DNA of 64,000 bases from Prorocentrum cordatum (lineage: Eukaryota; Sar; Dinophyceae; Prorocentrales; Prorocentraceae): NCBI GenBank assembly GCA_963575745.1, contig CAUYUJ010016354.1, positions 1 through 64,000 on the forward strand. The letters run 5' to 3'. The translations under genes were made by a program, and so were the position numbers. Shown in pieces: positions 22,151 through 33,599 of the stretch (position 1 is the stretch's first letter; the number at the start of each line of letters is the position of its first letter). The notes under the pieces were generated by a model. That model worked only from the letters and a program-made list of their open reading frames with translations, was not told the DNA's origin and searched no databases.

Positions 22151-22622
22151 AACTGACGGCGCAGCTCCAGACCAGGATCTGGAGGAGCAGTGGGGAGGAG
22201 GAAAAGGAGGAGGAGGAATGAAAGGATGAGGCGGTAGAGGGGGAGGAGGAAGAGGAGGAGGAGGAGGAGGAGGAGGAGGAGGAGGAGGAATGGAGGAATG
22301 GAGGCGAAGCGGTAACGGGCCGAGCCGAGAATGAACTCCGACAAACCTCAACAATCGAAATGAATTTCGAATTGAGCGCCCTACCGTGCGCGGTATACTA
22401 ATGCGAGCAGGCCCCAGCGGCGGGAACCCCAAGTGGCCCTCGCTCTACCAAAGATGGCAAACGAGAGTTCGGCGCAAAAACGGCCCCGAGGGGGCCACCG
22501 ACGAACCCCGAAGGGGTCCAAGGAAAAGAAACAGGGCGACGAAGGGACAGAGCCAACGGGACCAGTCTCGGGGCAACCCCAGCAGTGGACCAACGAGTTG
22601 ATCACTGCCCCCCCCGCCAAAA
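22151..22622. other. No gene; (GGA)n at 22190-22290
   Basis: GGA-rich tract truncating the LINE. 22300-22622 shows nothing recognisable apart from low-complexity GC-rich sequence. Confidence 0.5.
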
Positions 22623-23575
22623 CTACCCGGGCATTCCGCGGCGCGCAAGTTTGACCAACTCCTCAAAGCTGTACTGACGCGCGGCAGGCCGTTGGTGGGG
22701 AAGAGGGGGAGGGGGCATCGAAGGCCGAGGATGAGAGGGGGGGATGGCAGCAGCAGCAGCCTCGGCTCTGCACGATCGCGCCTCAATGCCGTCGCAAACC
22801 TGCTCCCTCTCACCGCTCATCAAGCATGGGGTCGAGGAAGACGACGCACCCTCCAGTGCTCCACGCGAGCGATCGTCACCTCGAGCATCCGAGCAGCCAC
22901 CAGCCATATCATACTGACGGCTTGTATGCACAACTCCATTCAAGACAGTCCCACTTGAGCCAGCGCGCATAAAGCCGCCAGAAGCCGATTTTCAGACTCA
23001 GCGTGCTTCAACTCTCAGGTGTCCTCGAACCCGTCTATCGCTATCTGCAGAAAGCACTCTACGTTCGAACGGGGGACGATCCCTGGGCGCCTCTCCTCCG
23101 AGCTGGAGCACGCACTCGGAGAAGATGCGCGTAATCTCCACGTCGGCGATCGCGAACACCATCTTGGCCCGGCCGTCCTCGCACGCGTGGCTGATGCGGA
23201 AGCCGCGGACAAGGAGGCCCATGTCCGTCATGTTCTGCACCTGGCAGATATTTGCCTTCTGCGTGCCCCATACCCGCTCGCTCGCCATGCCCACTTTCTC
23301 GCCTGCTTTCGCGATCTCCTCGCACACGACAAGAAGGATCTGGACGAATGCTGGGACCATCTTCGCGTCTGGCACAGGCTGCTTCGGGTCTCGCCGATTC
23401 TCTTCTCGAAACTGGCCGCCTCCGTCGCGCAGGCCCTCCCCGCCTGGAACGCCGCCTTCACCAGCGACGAAGCACTCTCGATCGTGATCGTCTCGAACTC
23501 CGCCGCCATGAGCTGCCTAATCTGGAACGCGTTGCCCATCACCGCCTTCACCAGGATGTGCACGATTCATGAAAA
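22623..23575 (-). CDS. Putative unknown protein, frame-shifted or multi-exon
   Basis: Not recognised. Coding-like peptides follow each other on the minus strand. They are MGNAFQIRQLMAAEFETITI and SSLVKAAFQAGRACATEAA (23540-23400), AKMVPAFVQILLVVCEEIAK, VQNMTDMGLLVRGFRISHAC and MVFAIADVEITRIFSECV (23370-23110), NVECFLQIAIDGFEDT (about 23060-23015), and a Pro/Ala-rich end closing with QYSFEELVKLARRGMPG and a stop at 22623. Moving between them needs two or three frame changes, by small introns, decay or sequence error. A long plus-strand frame over 23019-23591 looks like its shadow. Start and exon limits are uncertain. Confidence 0.4.
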
Positions 23576-24230
23576 TCTCGCGGGCCCGTGACCCCCGGGC
23601 GCTTCTCGGACGATTTCCAGACGCCCAACCCCGCGGCAACTTCGGAGGATTTGGGGGGATGTTTCGAGGGGTCTCCGACCTCTCTTCGCAAGGGGGCGCG
23701 GGGTCATCGCGGCGCCACTCCAACACAGTTTGGTGCAACTTGGAGGCAATATCGCGTGAATTTGTGGACGTGCGGGTCTTTCTTGGTCGCTTCAAGTGCC
23801 TAGGGCTCCGGTTCCCAGCACATTCGATCGTGGCGCAGTCGCTCGCAGCGCACATGGACAACAATTTCGACCGCCCAACATCTGGATTGATGGAGAATCG
23901 ATTGCTTTTCAATCCGGAACTCTCGCCTGAACAGCGCGCCCATGGGGCGATCGCCTTTAACGGGACGCTTCCCAAAATCCAGAAAAAAGGCACGGTCTTC
24001 TGGCCGGCTAGCTTGGGGCCGGACATCGACTGCGCATTGCAGCAGCGTTGACGCGCCGTCGTCGTCCTCCACATCCTCTTCCAACGCCCTCCTCCCCCCT
24101 CCTTATCCGCCCTTTCCAGTCTCTCAATTCCAGCGCCGATCCGAGAAATCCGCGCGGACCTCCGAGATGTTATGCTTATGTCATTGTTCGTTCCCCTAGC
24201 AACGAAAATGCCCAACCCATTGCCCCCCAT
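23576..24230. other. Possible coding stretch, strand undecided
   Basis: Both strands are open. The plus strand gives EFVDVRVFLGRFKCLGLRF, PTSGLMENRLLFNPELSPEQ and IAFNGTLPKIQKKGTVFW; the minus strand gives QKTVPFFWILGSVPLKAIA and SIECAG-like text. I cannot choose and do not recognise either. Confidence 0.3.
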
Positions 24231-25564
24231 CGGCCCCTAACTTGAGCAAAGACCGACCGTCCCAGCATTCCTACAGGCCTACCGCGACATGTTCTTAGAA
24301 CCTAAATGTTCTTGGAGCAGAAACCCGAGATTAAACCCGACCAGACATGTGATAAGAACACTTCGTGCGACGAGAGGTTCTCAGAACATGATTTCGTCAC
24401 TGCTTGACTAACGCCGTTCCCGAACCGATCCGCCCGGGACCTGCCGGCGAGCGTCGGTCGGCGGGGGGGCAAGCCGCGCGGCCTTCTCGCTGCTGGGGGC
24501 CGCGGTCTTCCTATTCGGCCGCGGTCTCCCACCCGGGGCCTCGAGCCTCCGCTTGCTGCCGCCCTCGTCCTCCGACTGCCGGCGGGCGCTCACGGCCCTC
24601 GTGGGGTCCTTCGGCAGAGGGGGGGGGGGTCGGCTTCCTCCTCCTCATCCTCCTCCTGCTCATCTCTCCCCCTCTCCTCCTCTTCCTCCTCCTTCTTCTC
24701 GTCCTCGTCCTCGTCCTCGTCGTGGTCCTCCTCCTCCTCCTCCTCCTCCTCCTCCTCTCGCTGTCGCTGTAGACCCGAGTCCGCGGCTCCTCCTCTTTCT
24801 TCCCATACTCCCTCTCCCGTCCTCCCTGCCATCCTCCCTCCTCCTCTGTTTTATCCCTCTGCAGCCGTGCAGAAGATCCGAGAACCCGAACAGTCCCCAA
24901 CTATCCTCGACGTACGTAAGACCATGCATCCCCGTCTTCCTCGTATTCTTCTTCAAAAAAGGAGGAGGAAGAGGAGGAGGAGGAGCAGACTCGGGCCGAC
25001 AGCGAGAGAGCGGGAGGATGAGGAGGAGTAGGAGGAAGAGAGTAGCAACTAGCCCCCATATCTCGGCAAAGGAAGAAGAAGAACCGCGGACTCAGGCCGA
25101 CAGCGACAAGAGTGGGAGGATGAGGCACCGCGCACTCGGGCCGACAGCGAGAGAGCGGGAGGAGGAGGCAGAAGACGAGGCGAAGTCAGGCTGGCCTCAC
25201 ACAGGTTCCCCGGCTCTTCTGGGGTGACACCGGCACCTCAACCCTGCAGGGAGCAGCGGAGGGCCCTGAGGTGCCGACGGAGGCGGCGGCTGTGGCGCCA
25301 CGATCGCCGCAGACTGCTCTGGGGTCCTGCCGGGGCCAGCCCGGACTTTGCCTCTGGAAGCTGCTTGTGCGCCACGGGCGCGTCCCGAAAGTTCGAGGAG
25401 GGAGGAGAAGAGAGGGGGAGAAGGGGGAGGAGCGAGGGAAAGGAGAGGGAGGAGGAGAGAGGAGAAGGACGAGGAGGATAGGAGGAGAGCCCGAGAATAG
25501 CGGAAGAGCGGGGTGTCCACTGGACTGAGCAGGCGAAAGCGGCGAGCGCATACGAAGAGAGCGC
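24231..25564. other. No gene; triplet repeats and a GGCCGACAGCGA unit
   Basis: 24620-24780: CTC/CGTC-rich. 24955-25200: GGA-rich, with three copies of a CGGACTCAGGCCGACAGCGA-type unit (about 24985, 25085, 25135). 25390-25500: GAGGA-rich. Nothing else recognisable. Confidence 0.5.
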
Positions 25565-25730
25565 AGTGCCGCCAAAGGGGGTTCGAAGATCATGGCCCGG
25601 CACGGCTCAGAGGGGGCCAAGGGAGTATTGAAAAACGAAAGGGGGCCAAGACATGAGGGGAGATATCATGGCCCCGGCCATGACATGCCCCACCCACCCA
25701 ATCATCATCCCCCTCTTGTCCACCCCCGAC
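25565..25730. repeat. Family E hairpin repeat, copy 2
   Basis: GGGGGTTCGAAGATCATGGC, GAGGGGGCCAAGGGAGTATT, ATATCATGGCCCCGGCCATG, then CCAATCATCATCCCCCTC; ends inverted. Same order of blocks as 18900-19090 and 29262-29430. Confidence 0.6.
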
Positions 25731-26439
25731 CGCAGCCAGTTCTGTTGACTTCTGCCGGCCTCACGGTGGCTCGATGCCTCGGATCTCGCCTCGCACCTCG
25801 AGCGTAACCAGCACCGGAGGATGCTTGCTCTGGCCAGCTGCGGCCCGCCGACGCGGAAGCCTGCGCACGGACCCGAGCCCCTGCCACTGCAGTAGCGCAG
25901 AGATCATCCATGTCGCGCCGTCGTGGGAACCCATCAATGTGTTAGTGCTGACGAACTACCAGGTATCCGGACAAACCAACCAAGGAACACGTTGACGGCT
26001 ACCAGCGGTGGCGTGCCACTGACACTCGTTCTGCCTGCCCGGGTCATGAGAAGGAACACCAGACAAGACAATATGAATCGAGCCCACTACGTCGTCAGCT
26101 GCGCAACACATGCCTACGATTAACATCGTAGCGTGCTGGCATCATCCTAGCTCAAGGCATATCGGGAAGCGTCCCTTCTCTCTCAGGTGCGCAAGCACCA
26201 CCATGCGCCCTGGCACTGCAGGCACCCGATTCACGAGCTTGGTAACCCTGGGGCAGACTTGCACTTGTACATGTAATCATGTTGGAGTTCCGTTGCCGTA
26301 CCGCTGCAGCAGAGGAGCGCGCGAAAACGTGACACGCAGACCCCCCAGCGCTCTACTACGCCATGAGAAGGGAAGAGGAAGAGGAGCAGCAGCAGGCAGG
26401 AGGAGGAAGAGAAGGGTGAGCAGTGAGGAGAAAACAACT
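25731..26439. other. No gene supported
   Basis: A minus-strand frame at about 25930-25760 (GATWMISALLQWQGLGSV) is a possible short exon but stands alone. 26370-26430 is GAGGA-rich. Confidence 0.35.
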
Positions 26440-26660
26440 GCGTAAACATATTTGGAGTGCCGAAACGGTGCGGCGACACACCGTGCGGTGACCTCGAAAT
26501 CCCCAAAGACCTCACCGCACGGTCCGTCACCGCACGGTTTTGGGACCCTGGAGGCCCCTGTCGCCCGAGACGTCCTCGGAGAACGACCCGAGTCCCAAAA
26601 CCGTGCGGTGACTCCGAATCCCCACCGACTTACCAAGGGGTGTGGTCACCACCCCGTTGG
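26440..26660. repeat. Family G repeat, copy 2, with 19-bp perfect inverted repeat
   Basis: 26528-26546 (CACCGCACGGTTTTGGGAC) is perfectly complementary to 26592-26610. Three further CACCGCACGG/CCGTGCGGTG motifs precede it. Overall layout matches 4500-4715, where the palindromes are eroded. Confidence 0.65.
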
Positions 26661-28257
26661 GGGGCCCCCGAACATACGCAAACTCTTGGAGGTCCGCCCG
26701 GATTTCTTGGATCGGAACTGGGCCCCTCCTTGCGCGCGGAAGGGCGGCGCCAGAGGCGCCGCTAGGGGGGCCCAAGCGCCGGTCCGAGAAATCCACGCAG
26801 AGTGCTGAAAATGGATGTTTATACAACTCTGCCTTACTCATGATGAACAGCAGGAGGGGGCAGGGAGCAGGAGGGGTGGAGACAAGGAGGCGGAGCAGGA
26901 TCAGGGGGAAGGTTGGAGACGTTGGGATTGGCACCAACACCAACAAAGGGGGATGCCTCAACCGGTGTAAGGTGGTCCTAGATGTTGGTGCTGGTGGTAA
27001 TCCTTCGGCCGCCTAAGGAGCCCGTGTATTTCCACCATCGCCGAGATAGGGATCATTCTCCCTCGGTGGAGGCAACCCCCGATATTGGTGCTGGTGCCAA
27101 CCTGTAGGCCCCAGGGGGGAGGGGACGAGAGCGACGCGGATCGCGCAGCAGGCATGGGGAGGACGATGAGCAGCAGGAGGAGCATGGAGGTGCAGGGGTG
27201 AAGAGAAGGCTCTCCCTGTGTAAGCTGCTCGATCCTCGATCCCCCTCCTCCTCCTCCTGCGCTGCAGCCTGATGCGCAACAGAAGTTGACTGCCGCACCT
27301 CTTCGAGGGACAGGCCCGGCGAGGCGGGCCCCCCCCGACACTCGCCGTCGCTCGGACGCCCATCCCCCGTGCTGCTCTCCGTTTCGTGTGTGTGTGTGTG
27401 TGTTTGTGCTCGATGACCTAGGGCGTTCCTCGATAATCCTTGCCGGGAACACATAGTTGCACACGTCCTGGGGGGGGGGAAGGACGGGGATCGGGCGGGC
27501 AGGCCGCTCTCTCTGATCCCCCCTCCCCGTCGATGCCAGAAGAATAGACCCAGCCGAGGGGGTGTGGCAGCGCCACATCCTCCTCTTGCAGAGTTACCTC
27601 CGCCCTCGATGAAGAGGCGGGGCCCGCCTCACCTCACGCCAGCCTGTAATCACGAAGCCTCCTCCTCCTCCTCCTCCTCCTCCTCCTCCACTCCTGCTCC
27701 CCCAGACCCCCGACGTCATGATTGTTTCATGACGTCGACCCCAAAGGCTTCGACCTATTCCCCAGGACCAGTTTCTCATCCTGAGCCGTTTTTTTGACGG
27801 TCCCGAGGCCCGGCAAGGGCCCCGGAGGCCAAAAATGGCGAATAACCTCCCGTCATGATTTTGTCATTGCTTGAGGGGGTCTGGGCCCCGACCCTCGAGG
27901 AAGAGGGGGGGCAGGCCCCCCCGCCGAATCCCCGCCTGCAGCGGGCAGGCCCACGTTGACGTGGCGAGGCGCGGCGCCTGCAGCGTGACGCGGGGGGCCA
28001 CCTGCGGCGCGCCGCGAGCGCGGGCGGCTCCGACGAGGCGACGAGGGGAGAGAGATCTCCGCCGGGGGAGGGTCGACCCACCAATCCGGGCCGACTGTAG
28101 CCGTCACCCCCCTCCCTGGCCGCCCCCGACTCCGACGAGAACACGACCTTCTCAGCCGGCGGCTCTTCCTTGATCTCGGCCCCTGGGGCCCGCGATCGGG
28201 CCCCGGCCCCCGTGCCATCGATCACGGACGCAGGGCGACCCCCCCCCCCGCCCTTAC
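26661..28257. other. No gene supported
   Basis: 27385-27410 is a short (GT)n run; 27230-27260 and 27655-27690 are CTC runs. 27860-28200 is GC-rich and open on several frames without a recognisable protein. Nothing else seen. Confidence 0.4.
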
Positions 28258-28412
28258 GTCGGGCCTGTCCCCCTACGGGGGGATTCTGTGCGAAAGCTCA
28301 AAAGTAGTTTTCAAGGAACCAAAAAGCACCCACACAGATGGTCAACATCGTCCCCAGACTACTGTGTGACAATGTTGGAATACTCCTCCTGTGGAGGGAC
28401 AGGCCCGACTCC
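28258..28412. mobile_element. Family C TIR element, copy 1
   Basis: About 155 bp with TIRs GTCGGGCCTGTCCCCCTACG and GTGGAGGGACAGGCCCGAC (about 28 bp each, imperfect). The interior word GACAATGTTGGAATA is shared with copy 2 at 43117-43272. Lies 60 bp left of a family B copy. Confidence 0.65.
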
Positions 28413-28474
28413 ACCCCACCCCAGGGTATGGGGTGGGGAGCTCTGGGGCCGCGGACCGCACAGACACATCGACG

Positions 28475-28655
28475 TACAGTCGGGGCGTTGACCCAAGGCA
28501 CCCCACGTCAGGAACGAGGCCCCTTTCTTCCAATCAGTTAAGCTTCGATTTCCCACCGACAACTGAAGGAAAACCTTCGGCAAGCTGTGAAACAGCTGAG
28601 GAACACCGGGCCCCTCCCCAACGAGAAGGCCTCCTTCTTCAGCGCCCCGACTGTG
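28475..28655 (+). mobile_element. Family B TIR element, copy 2
   Basis: Starts TACAGTCGGGGCGTTGA and ends TCAGCGCCCCGACTGTG; the left flank keeps TA, the right has TG. The interior AGGAACGAGGCCCCTTTCTT, GAACACCGGGCCCCTCCCCA and CCTTCTTCAGCG matches copy 1. Confidence 0.75.
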
Positions 28656-28749
28656 TGTCAGGGTGCCCAAGTCCACGGCCTGGCGGTCTGAATTCCGGGG
28701 CGCGATCCCGTGGATTCGCGGTCGCAAGGACACGCTCCGCGTGGTGCAA

Positions 28750-28975
28750 GAGAGCCCAGAATCGAATCGATCGGTCGGATCGGCGATCGAAATGACTCGG
28801 ATCGGCGGAAGTCGGCAGCCAAGTCGGGAGGAGTCGAATCGGCTGATATCGGAAGAGTAGTACGGCCTCATTGAGAAATCGGAGCCCACACATTGGAATC
28901 CGAAGCCGAATCGAATCGGATTCGGAAGCCATCGAGGCCGAATCGAATCGGAGGAACCGAAGCGAGCCCTGGCGG
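28750..28975. repeat. (GAATCG)n-type degenerate repeat
   Basis: AGAATCGAATCGATCGG, GGAAGTCGGCAGCCAAGTCG and CCGAATCGAATCGGATTCGG; same family as 3585-3750 and 39930-40045. Confidence 0.6.
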
Positions 28976-29261
28976 GGGCATCCGCGGACAAGCGCCCCGC
29001 GTGCACGGGCCCGCGAGGCCGCGGATGCGGAGGTGCGCTTCCAGCCACGATCCCAGACGCGGCGACGAGGGGAGCGAGAGAGAAATAGAGAGGTGGACAC
29101 GACGCGGTGGCTTGCGCGGGCCGCCGCCGCGGCACACCCTCGCGGAGACGGGGGCGCCCACCCGCACGACCCCGCGCGGGCAGCTCGCGCGCGGACTCGT
29201 CCGCGCCCGTCGTCGGCCCCGCTCCTGGATCGCACCGCATCGCCGGTACCTTCTCGGGCGC

Positions 29262-29430
29262 CCAACGGGGGGGGGTCAAAAGAGAGGTTCGCAAATCATG
29301 GCCCGAGGCACGCGCGCGGCCCACAGGGGGGCGCCAAGAGCCGTGTTGAAAGAAAGAGAGGGGAGTCATGAAATCCAAGCAGACATCACGGACCCGGCCA
29401 TACACCCCCGCCTAGTCATCACCCCACTCC
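29262..29430. repeat. Family E hairpin repeat, copy 3
   Basis: GGGGGGGGGTCAAAAGAGAG, CGCAAATCATGGCCC, GCGCGCGGCCCACAGGGGGG, GAGTCATGAAATCC, then CCTAGTCATCACCCCACTCC. Directly abuts family A copy 2 at 29433. Confidence 0.6.
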
Positions 29431-29432
29431 TA

Positions 29433-29609
29433 CAGTGGGAGCTCGACCACAAGAAACCTTCCACACGAAACCCAACCCTGAGACCCCAGGACGTCCATTG
29501 GTTCATCGTTGTGGGAACGTCACGCTTTCCATCGCAAAACCATCGAAGCCCAAGACACCCAGGGCAACCTGGAGGCAAGCATGGCGCTTCTTGGTATGGG
29601 TTTCCACTC
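29433..29609 (+). mobile_element. Family A TIR element, copy 2
   Basis: Begins CAGTGGGAGC after TA (29431-29432) and ends near TTTCCACTCT. Interior AAACCTTCCACACGAAACCC, CCCAGGACGTCCATTGG, GGGAACGTCACGCTTTCCAT and CGCTTCTTGGTATGGG matches copies 1 and 3. The right terminus is mutated. Confidence 0.75.
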
Positions 29610-31129
29610 TGCCAGCCCCCGAAGATCGCACCGCATCGCCGATACACCGGCGATGCCGGGACGGAGAAATTCGGGGCCTCCTCCTCCTCCTCCTCCTCCT
29701 CCTCCTCCTCCTCCTCCTCCTCCCCTGCATCGAGAATGCATCCACAGACCTCCAGCGTCGCGTCTGCCTCGGTGCGCGACCCCCACGGCCTCCTCCCCTC
29801 CCCCGTGCTCTGCGAGTCGCGTGGGGCCCGAAACGGGCCTCCAACGAGCCCCGAGGCTGAGGACAGAAGCCAGAGTCAGTCAGAAGCCTTGCACCAGACG
29901 GTGCGCCAGCAGAGATGGGAAAAGTGCACTACATGTACCACAATCGCACGGCCGACGCCCAAGCTCGCGCTGCACCGCCCTCTGGGCAGAAATAATCCGC
30001 AAGGCGAGCGGCGAAGCCGGCCACACGCAGAAAATTGTCCATCACCATGCTGCCCCAATTCTGCCAGGGCCGGCCTCTCCTTCCAAGGTCCCGATGGCGA
30101 TCGTATGCCAATGCTGCGAAAGAACACTAGTGGGGAACAAAAAAAAACGCGATGTCGGAGGTCTGCTTTCCCCGATCCCGTCTGCTCCAGCCCCAGCCTG
30201 GGCGACCCCCCCGACGGAGTCCCAAGGGGAGGATGTTGCTGCCCATCGCCCCCATGAAGTGGCGATGATAGTTGTAAGCGAACCCACTAGGGATAGAGAA
30301 CTGCACCAAGCGAAGCACACGTCATGGAAATGAAGGAAGAGGAGCAGCAGGGAGTAGCAGCAGCAAGGAAGAGGTCTCGTCATCGTCCTTAATCCCAGGA
30401 GAAAGAATGACGACGGCGACACCTCGCATAGGGAGGATCAGCGGACAAAGAACGGGTCTGAAATGTTCCCCTCCGCCGCAGCGGTGAACATCGAATCGAT
30501 GAGTCGGATCGGGTCGGGACGGGCGTCGAATCGGGCAACATGGGCACGGAATAGGAATCATATCGAATGGGCCGCGCCAAGACGCACAACAACGCCATGC
30601 GAGCACCAGCCCGCATCGGATCGTCGGAAAATCGGAACCGAAACAGATCTGGTTGGATCGGATCGGTACGGTCTAAGAGGGACCTGCTTCCTGGGTGGGC
30701 GGGGCGCTTGCCCGACGCGGGGCGAACCGCGTCGGGATCTGCCCCGTGCCGAGGGAACTCTTCGGTATCGACTGCTCGGCAGAAACCTTACTGAAGCCCC
30801 AGGCACTGCGGAAACTTGACGTGTTGCGACATTCATTCCACGGAATTGTGTTCCTCCTCCTCCTCCTCCGCATCCTCCTCCTCCTTGCCAAAACTTTCTG
30901 GACAACTGACCGGCCCCTGAACCACCTTGAGCCCATGGGGGTGGGGAGGGGCAGGCCCACGTCTCGCCCGTGGGGGCGCGCTACACAGGCTGCAGGTTCG
31001 CGTGGTATTCGCTGGAGCTTGGCACGGGCACTGTTCGACTGGGGCACCGCACGCGACATCTTACACGTATAGCCCTTGTGGAGCCAGAGCTTCAAGATGG
31101 ATCGGCTGCCTGCGTGAGGCCATCTCGGA
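29610..31129. other. Repeats plus possible coding remnants 29880-30330 (minus)
   Basis: 29625-29665: family H. 29680-29722: (CTC)n. 29880-30330 minus reads WQNWGSMVMDNFLRVAGF, ADYFCPEGGAARAWASAVR and, upstream in another frame, FAYNYHRHFMGAMGSNILPL; it looks protein-like but is not recognised and is broken. 30480-30680: GAATCG family. 30850-30890: CTC run. Confidence 0.35.
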
Positions 31130-31960
31130 CCAATGACATCATCCAGACTCTCCCTCTACAATTTCCCCCCACTGCTTTCCCGCCTCCCTCGATACAAGCT
31201 GGGCCTTCAACTTTGTGAACATATCGTTTACCATGCTCCTGGTCTGTTCCGTCTCATCCGTTTCCTCCTCCTGCTCCTTCTCCTCCTTCCCCTCCTCCTC
31301 TTCCTCTTCCTCGTCCTCCTCCTCGTCCTCCTCATCCTCCCCCGTGCTCCGCTATCGCATCTTGTTGTCTGCCTCCCCTTCAGTAGGGGCGAAATGCCTT
31401 CAGCTTGGTGAAAATATCCTGCAGCACGCCCCTGGCCTGAGTCGAAGAGCGCCGCCGCGGCGGGCAGAAGTTGCCGGTTGCCGTCGTCATCGTCATCGTC
31501 GAGGATCCAGCTTCGAGGACCAAGGGACAATGTTGGCCATGCTTCCCCTTCGGTCTCAGGAGGGGGGGGGGCCGGAGACCGCCTGTAGAGCCGACACGAC
31601 GCTAGCTTTGGAGTCTGCCACCCGCCTCGCGCTCCACCTCAATTCTCGGGCCTCTGCATTCTGTGATGCGTGGCCCCCCCTCCCCCCACCCAGACAGGGG
31701 CCCGGCCCGCCTCGCCCCGTTGGCGCAAGCGCCAGGGGTCTCAGCACACAGTGGCTGTCCGACGCGGGGGGGGGTCGACTCGCGGTTGTGAGCGTGGAGG
31801 GCGTCCCCGAGGCGCCTACTACGAGAGTCTGAACAACCTCCTGCATCGAAGCCGTGGTGGCCACGGGTGCAGGGAAACCTTCTCGCCATCTTCGAGAATA
31901 GGCATTGCCATGACCGCGACGACGAGTAGGGGGCGCCTCAGGATCTTGCATGATCTTGCC
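31130..31960 (-). CDS. Putative unknown protein with repeated exon motif
   Basis: Not recognised. On the minus strand three short coding-like segments are separated by (GGA)/(CTC) tracts. They are MQEVVQTLVVGASGTPST to NAEARELRWSARRVADSKAS (31880-31590), QARGVLQDIFTKLKAF (about 31440-31390), and TRSMVNDMFTKLKAQLVSRE with AGKQWGEIVEGE (about 31245-31150). DIFTKLKAF and DMFTKLKAQ look like duplicated exons. Splice limits, start and stop are not resolved. Confidence 0.35.
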
Positions 31961-32589
31961 TCCCGTTTCCTCTCATTTCTTAGGCATGCTGCTAGGCGGG
32001 TTCCCACCCGCAGCGTCAGACCGCCCGCGCACGCGCGGGCAGACAGACGGCAGCCTCTCGAGCACGCCGTCTCGGGGCGCCGCAACGAGGCGCTGAGGCG
32101 GCATCGGCGGGATGGTGGGTGAGCCCCGAGCCCCGTTCCTCCATCATCATCCCCCTTCTCTCTTCCCTCGGCCACCCTCCGCCCCACGCGGCCGTGTTTG
32201 CAGAGACCCGTGTACAGCACGAAGGAAAACACCACGCGACATACAAGGCCCCTACGCGCTAACGATGACGGGTCGATGCGTAGCTCGCTGTATCCCATGA
32301 TGGCCTACGCACTGCGCTTACAATCGACACGCATTGTAAGCATGCACGATGAGGCTGCAAGGGCCTTGGAAGGCCATGTCGGCACTTTCGAGCGGGGCGC
32401 GACCAACGAAAGTGACCAAGGATGAGCAGAAGGGGCAAAGATGCAAGGGCAACCTTGGAACATCCTACCAGCCCGTTGGACCAAGGTGGTCGAGCGAGTT
32501 GCCCATGTCCTGCGCCAAAGCCCTCTTCCCTTCGGGGAGGTACCCCATCCCCTCTGAGGGGAATTTGGGGCGGGCCGAAAAGTGGCAAG
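31961..32589. other. No gene supported
   Basis: GC-rich sequence with no recognisable exon or repeat. Confidence 0.35.
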
Positions 32590-33010
32590 ATGGCTCCAAG
32601 AGGGCCTCCGATGCTCCAAGATGGCCTTCACGGCGGCTCGACATAGCGCCTTTTCGCTTCCGATGCGCTTTTGAGGCCTCAAGATGGCCCAACGGTGCCC
32701 CAAGCGAGCCCCAAGACGGGCCCAACAGGCCCCCCCAGACGGCCCCAAGAGCAACCAAGATCGCCTTAAGAGCACCCCAAGAGTCGATGTTGAAGGGCAA
32801 GGCGCATGGGACCCCTCCCCCCCTGCTTTGCCCGACGCCCTCCACGATGGCCTCAAAAAGTCCTCCAGGGCTCCCAGGAGTGCCATTAGAGGGACCCAAG
32901 ACGGCCAAAAGACCGCCCAAGCAAGAGCGCCCAAAGAGCGTCCCACGACGGCCCCAAGCGGCGATGCGCCTCCTCCTCCCCCTCGTACTTCTCCTCCTCC
33001 TCCTCCTCCT
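32590..33010. repeat. CAAGATGGC degenerate tandem repeat
   Basis: CAAGATGGCTCCAAGAGGGC, CTCAAGATGGCCC and CCCCAAGCGAGCCCC words about every 10-12 bp; merges into a CTC run at 32985-33010. Confidence 0.65.
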
Positions 33011-33599
33011 CTTGCCCCCTGTGGGCCCCAGGGACGGCCCGAAGAGTCCCTCAATGGCCAGCCCCCTTGCTTCCAGAGACCTCTCTGTTATACTGGTTGC
33101 CCGCTTCGTTTCACTATACGTCTCTTCGTTCCTTCTTCCAATCAACTCTCATGGGCAACGTTTCTAAATAGGCTGGCGGGGCATTTTTTTTTGATTGGCG
33201 GCTCCAAGGACAACTCCAGAGAGCGGGACGGCATCGGCTGGGGCACAGGGCGAGATGATTAGCTGCAGCGACACATAGGCCGCGGCAGCGGGTGCACGTG
33301 CCAGGGACAAAATGACCCTCATTATTACGCAGGCGACCCGGAATCGGGGAACGCAGGCACCAAAGAAAACGGACGGAAGGAGCAGTCGCACAAGTGGCGC
33401 CAGCTCTGACCGTGCCGAACAGCGCGCAAAGGCGTGGATCACGCTGCGTTGTGGCGGCACGGAGGGGCCGGGGTGGCCGCGCCGTCCAGGACGAAGAAGG
33501 GGGCCAAGGAACAGGAGAGGCACGGCGGGCGCGCGGGCACGCGGCGGCAGGAAAAGGGGGGAACAGGTGGAGGCCTCACTCACATAGACTCATAGGATG
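33011..33599. other. No gene supported
   Basis: Nothing recognisable; GC-rich frames without protein-like composition. Confidence 0.35.

Noticed and set aside
22692-22990. Plus-strand frame suggesting a separate small gene
   Set aside because: Composition follows the minus-strand reading that ends QYSFEELVKLARRGMPG; no independent evidence.
23019-23591. 190-codon plus-strand frame
   Set aside because: The opposite strand reads more like protein; His/Leu/Ala-rich text is typical of a shadow.
27828-27842. GCCATTTTTGG on the minus strand
   Set aside because: Too short and not followed by CTCAAG; chance match to the spliced leader.
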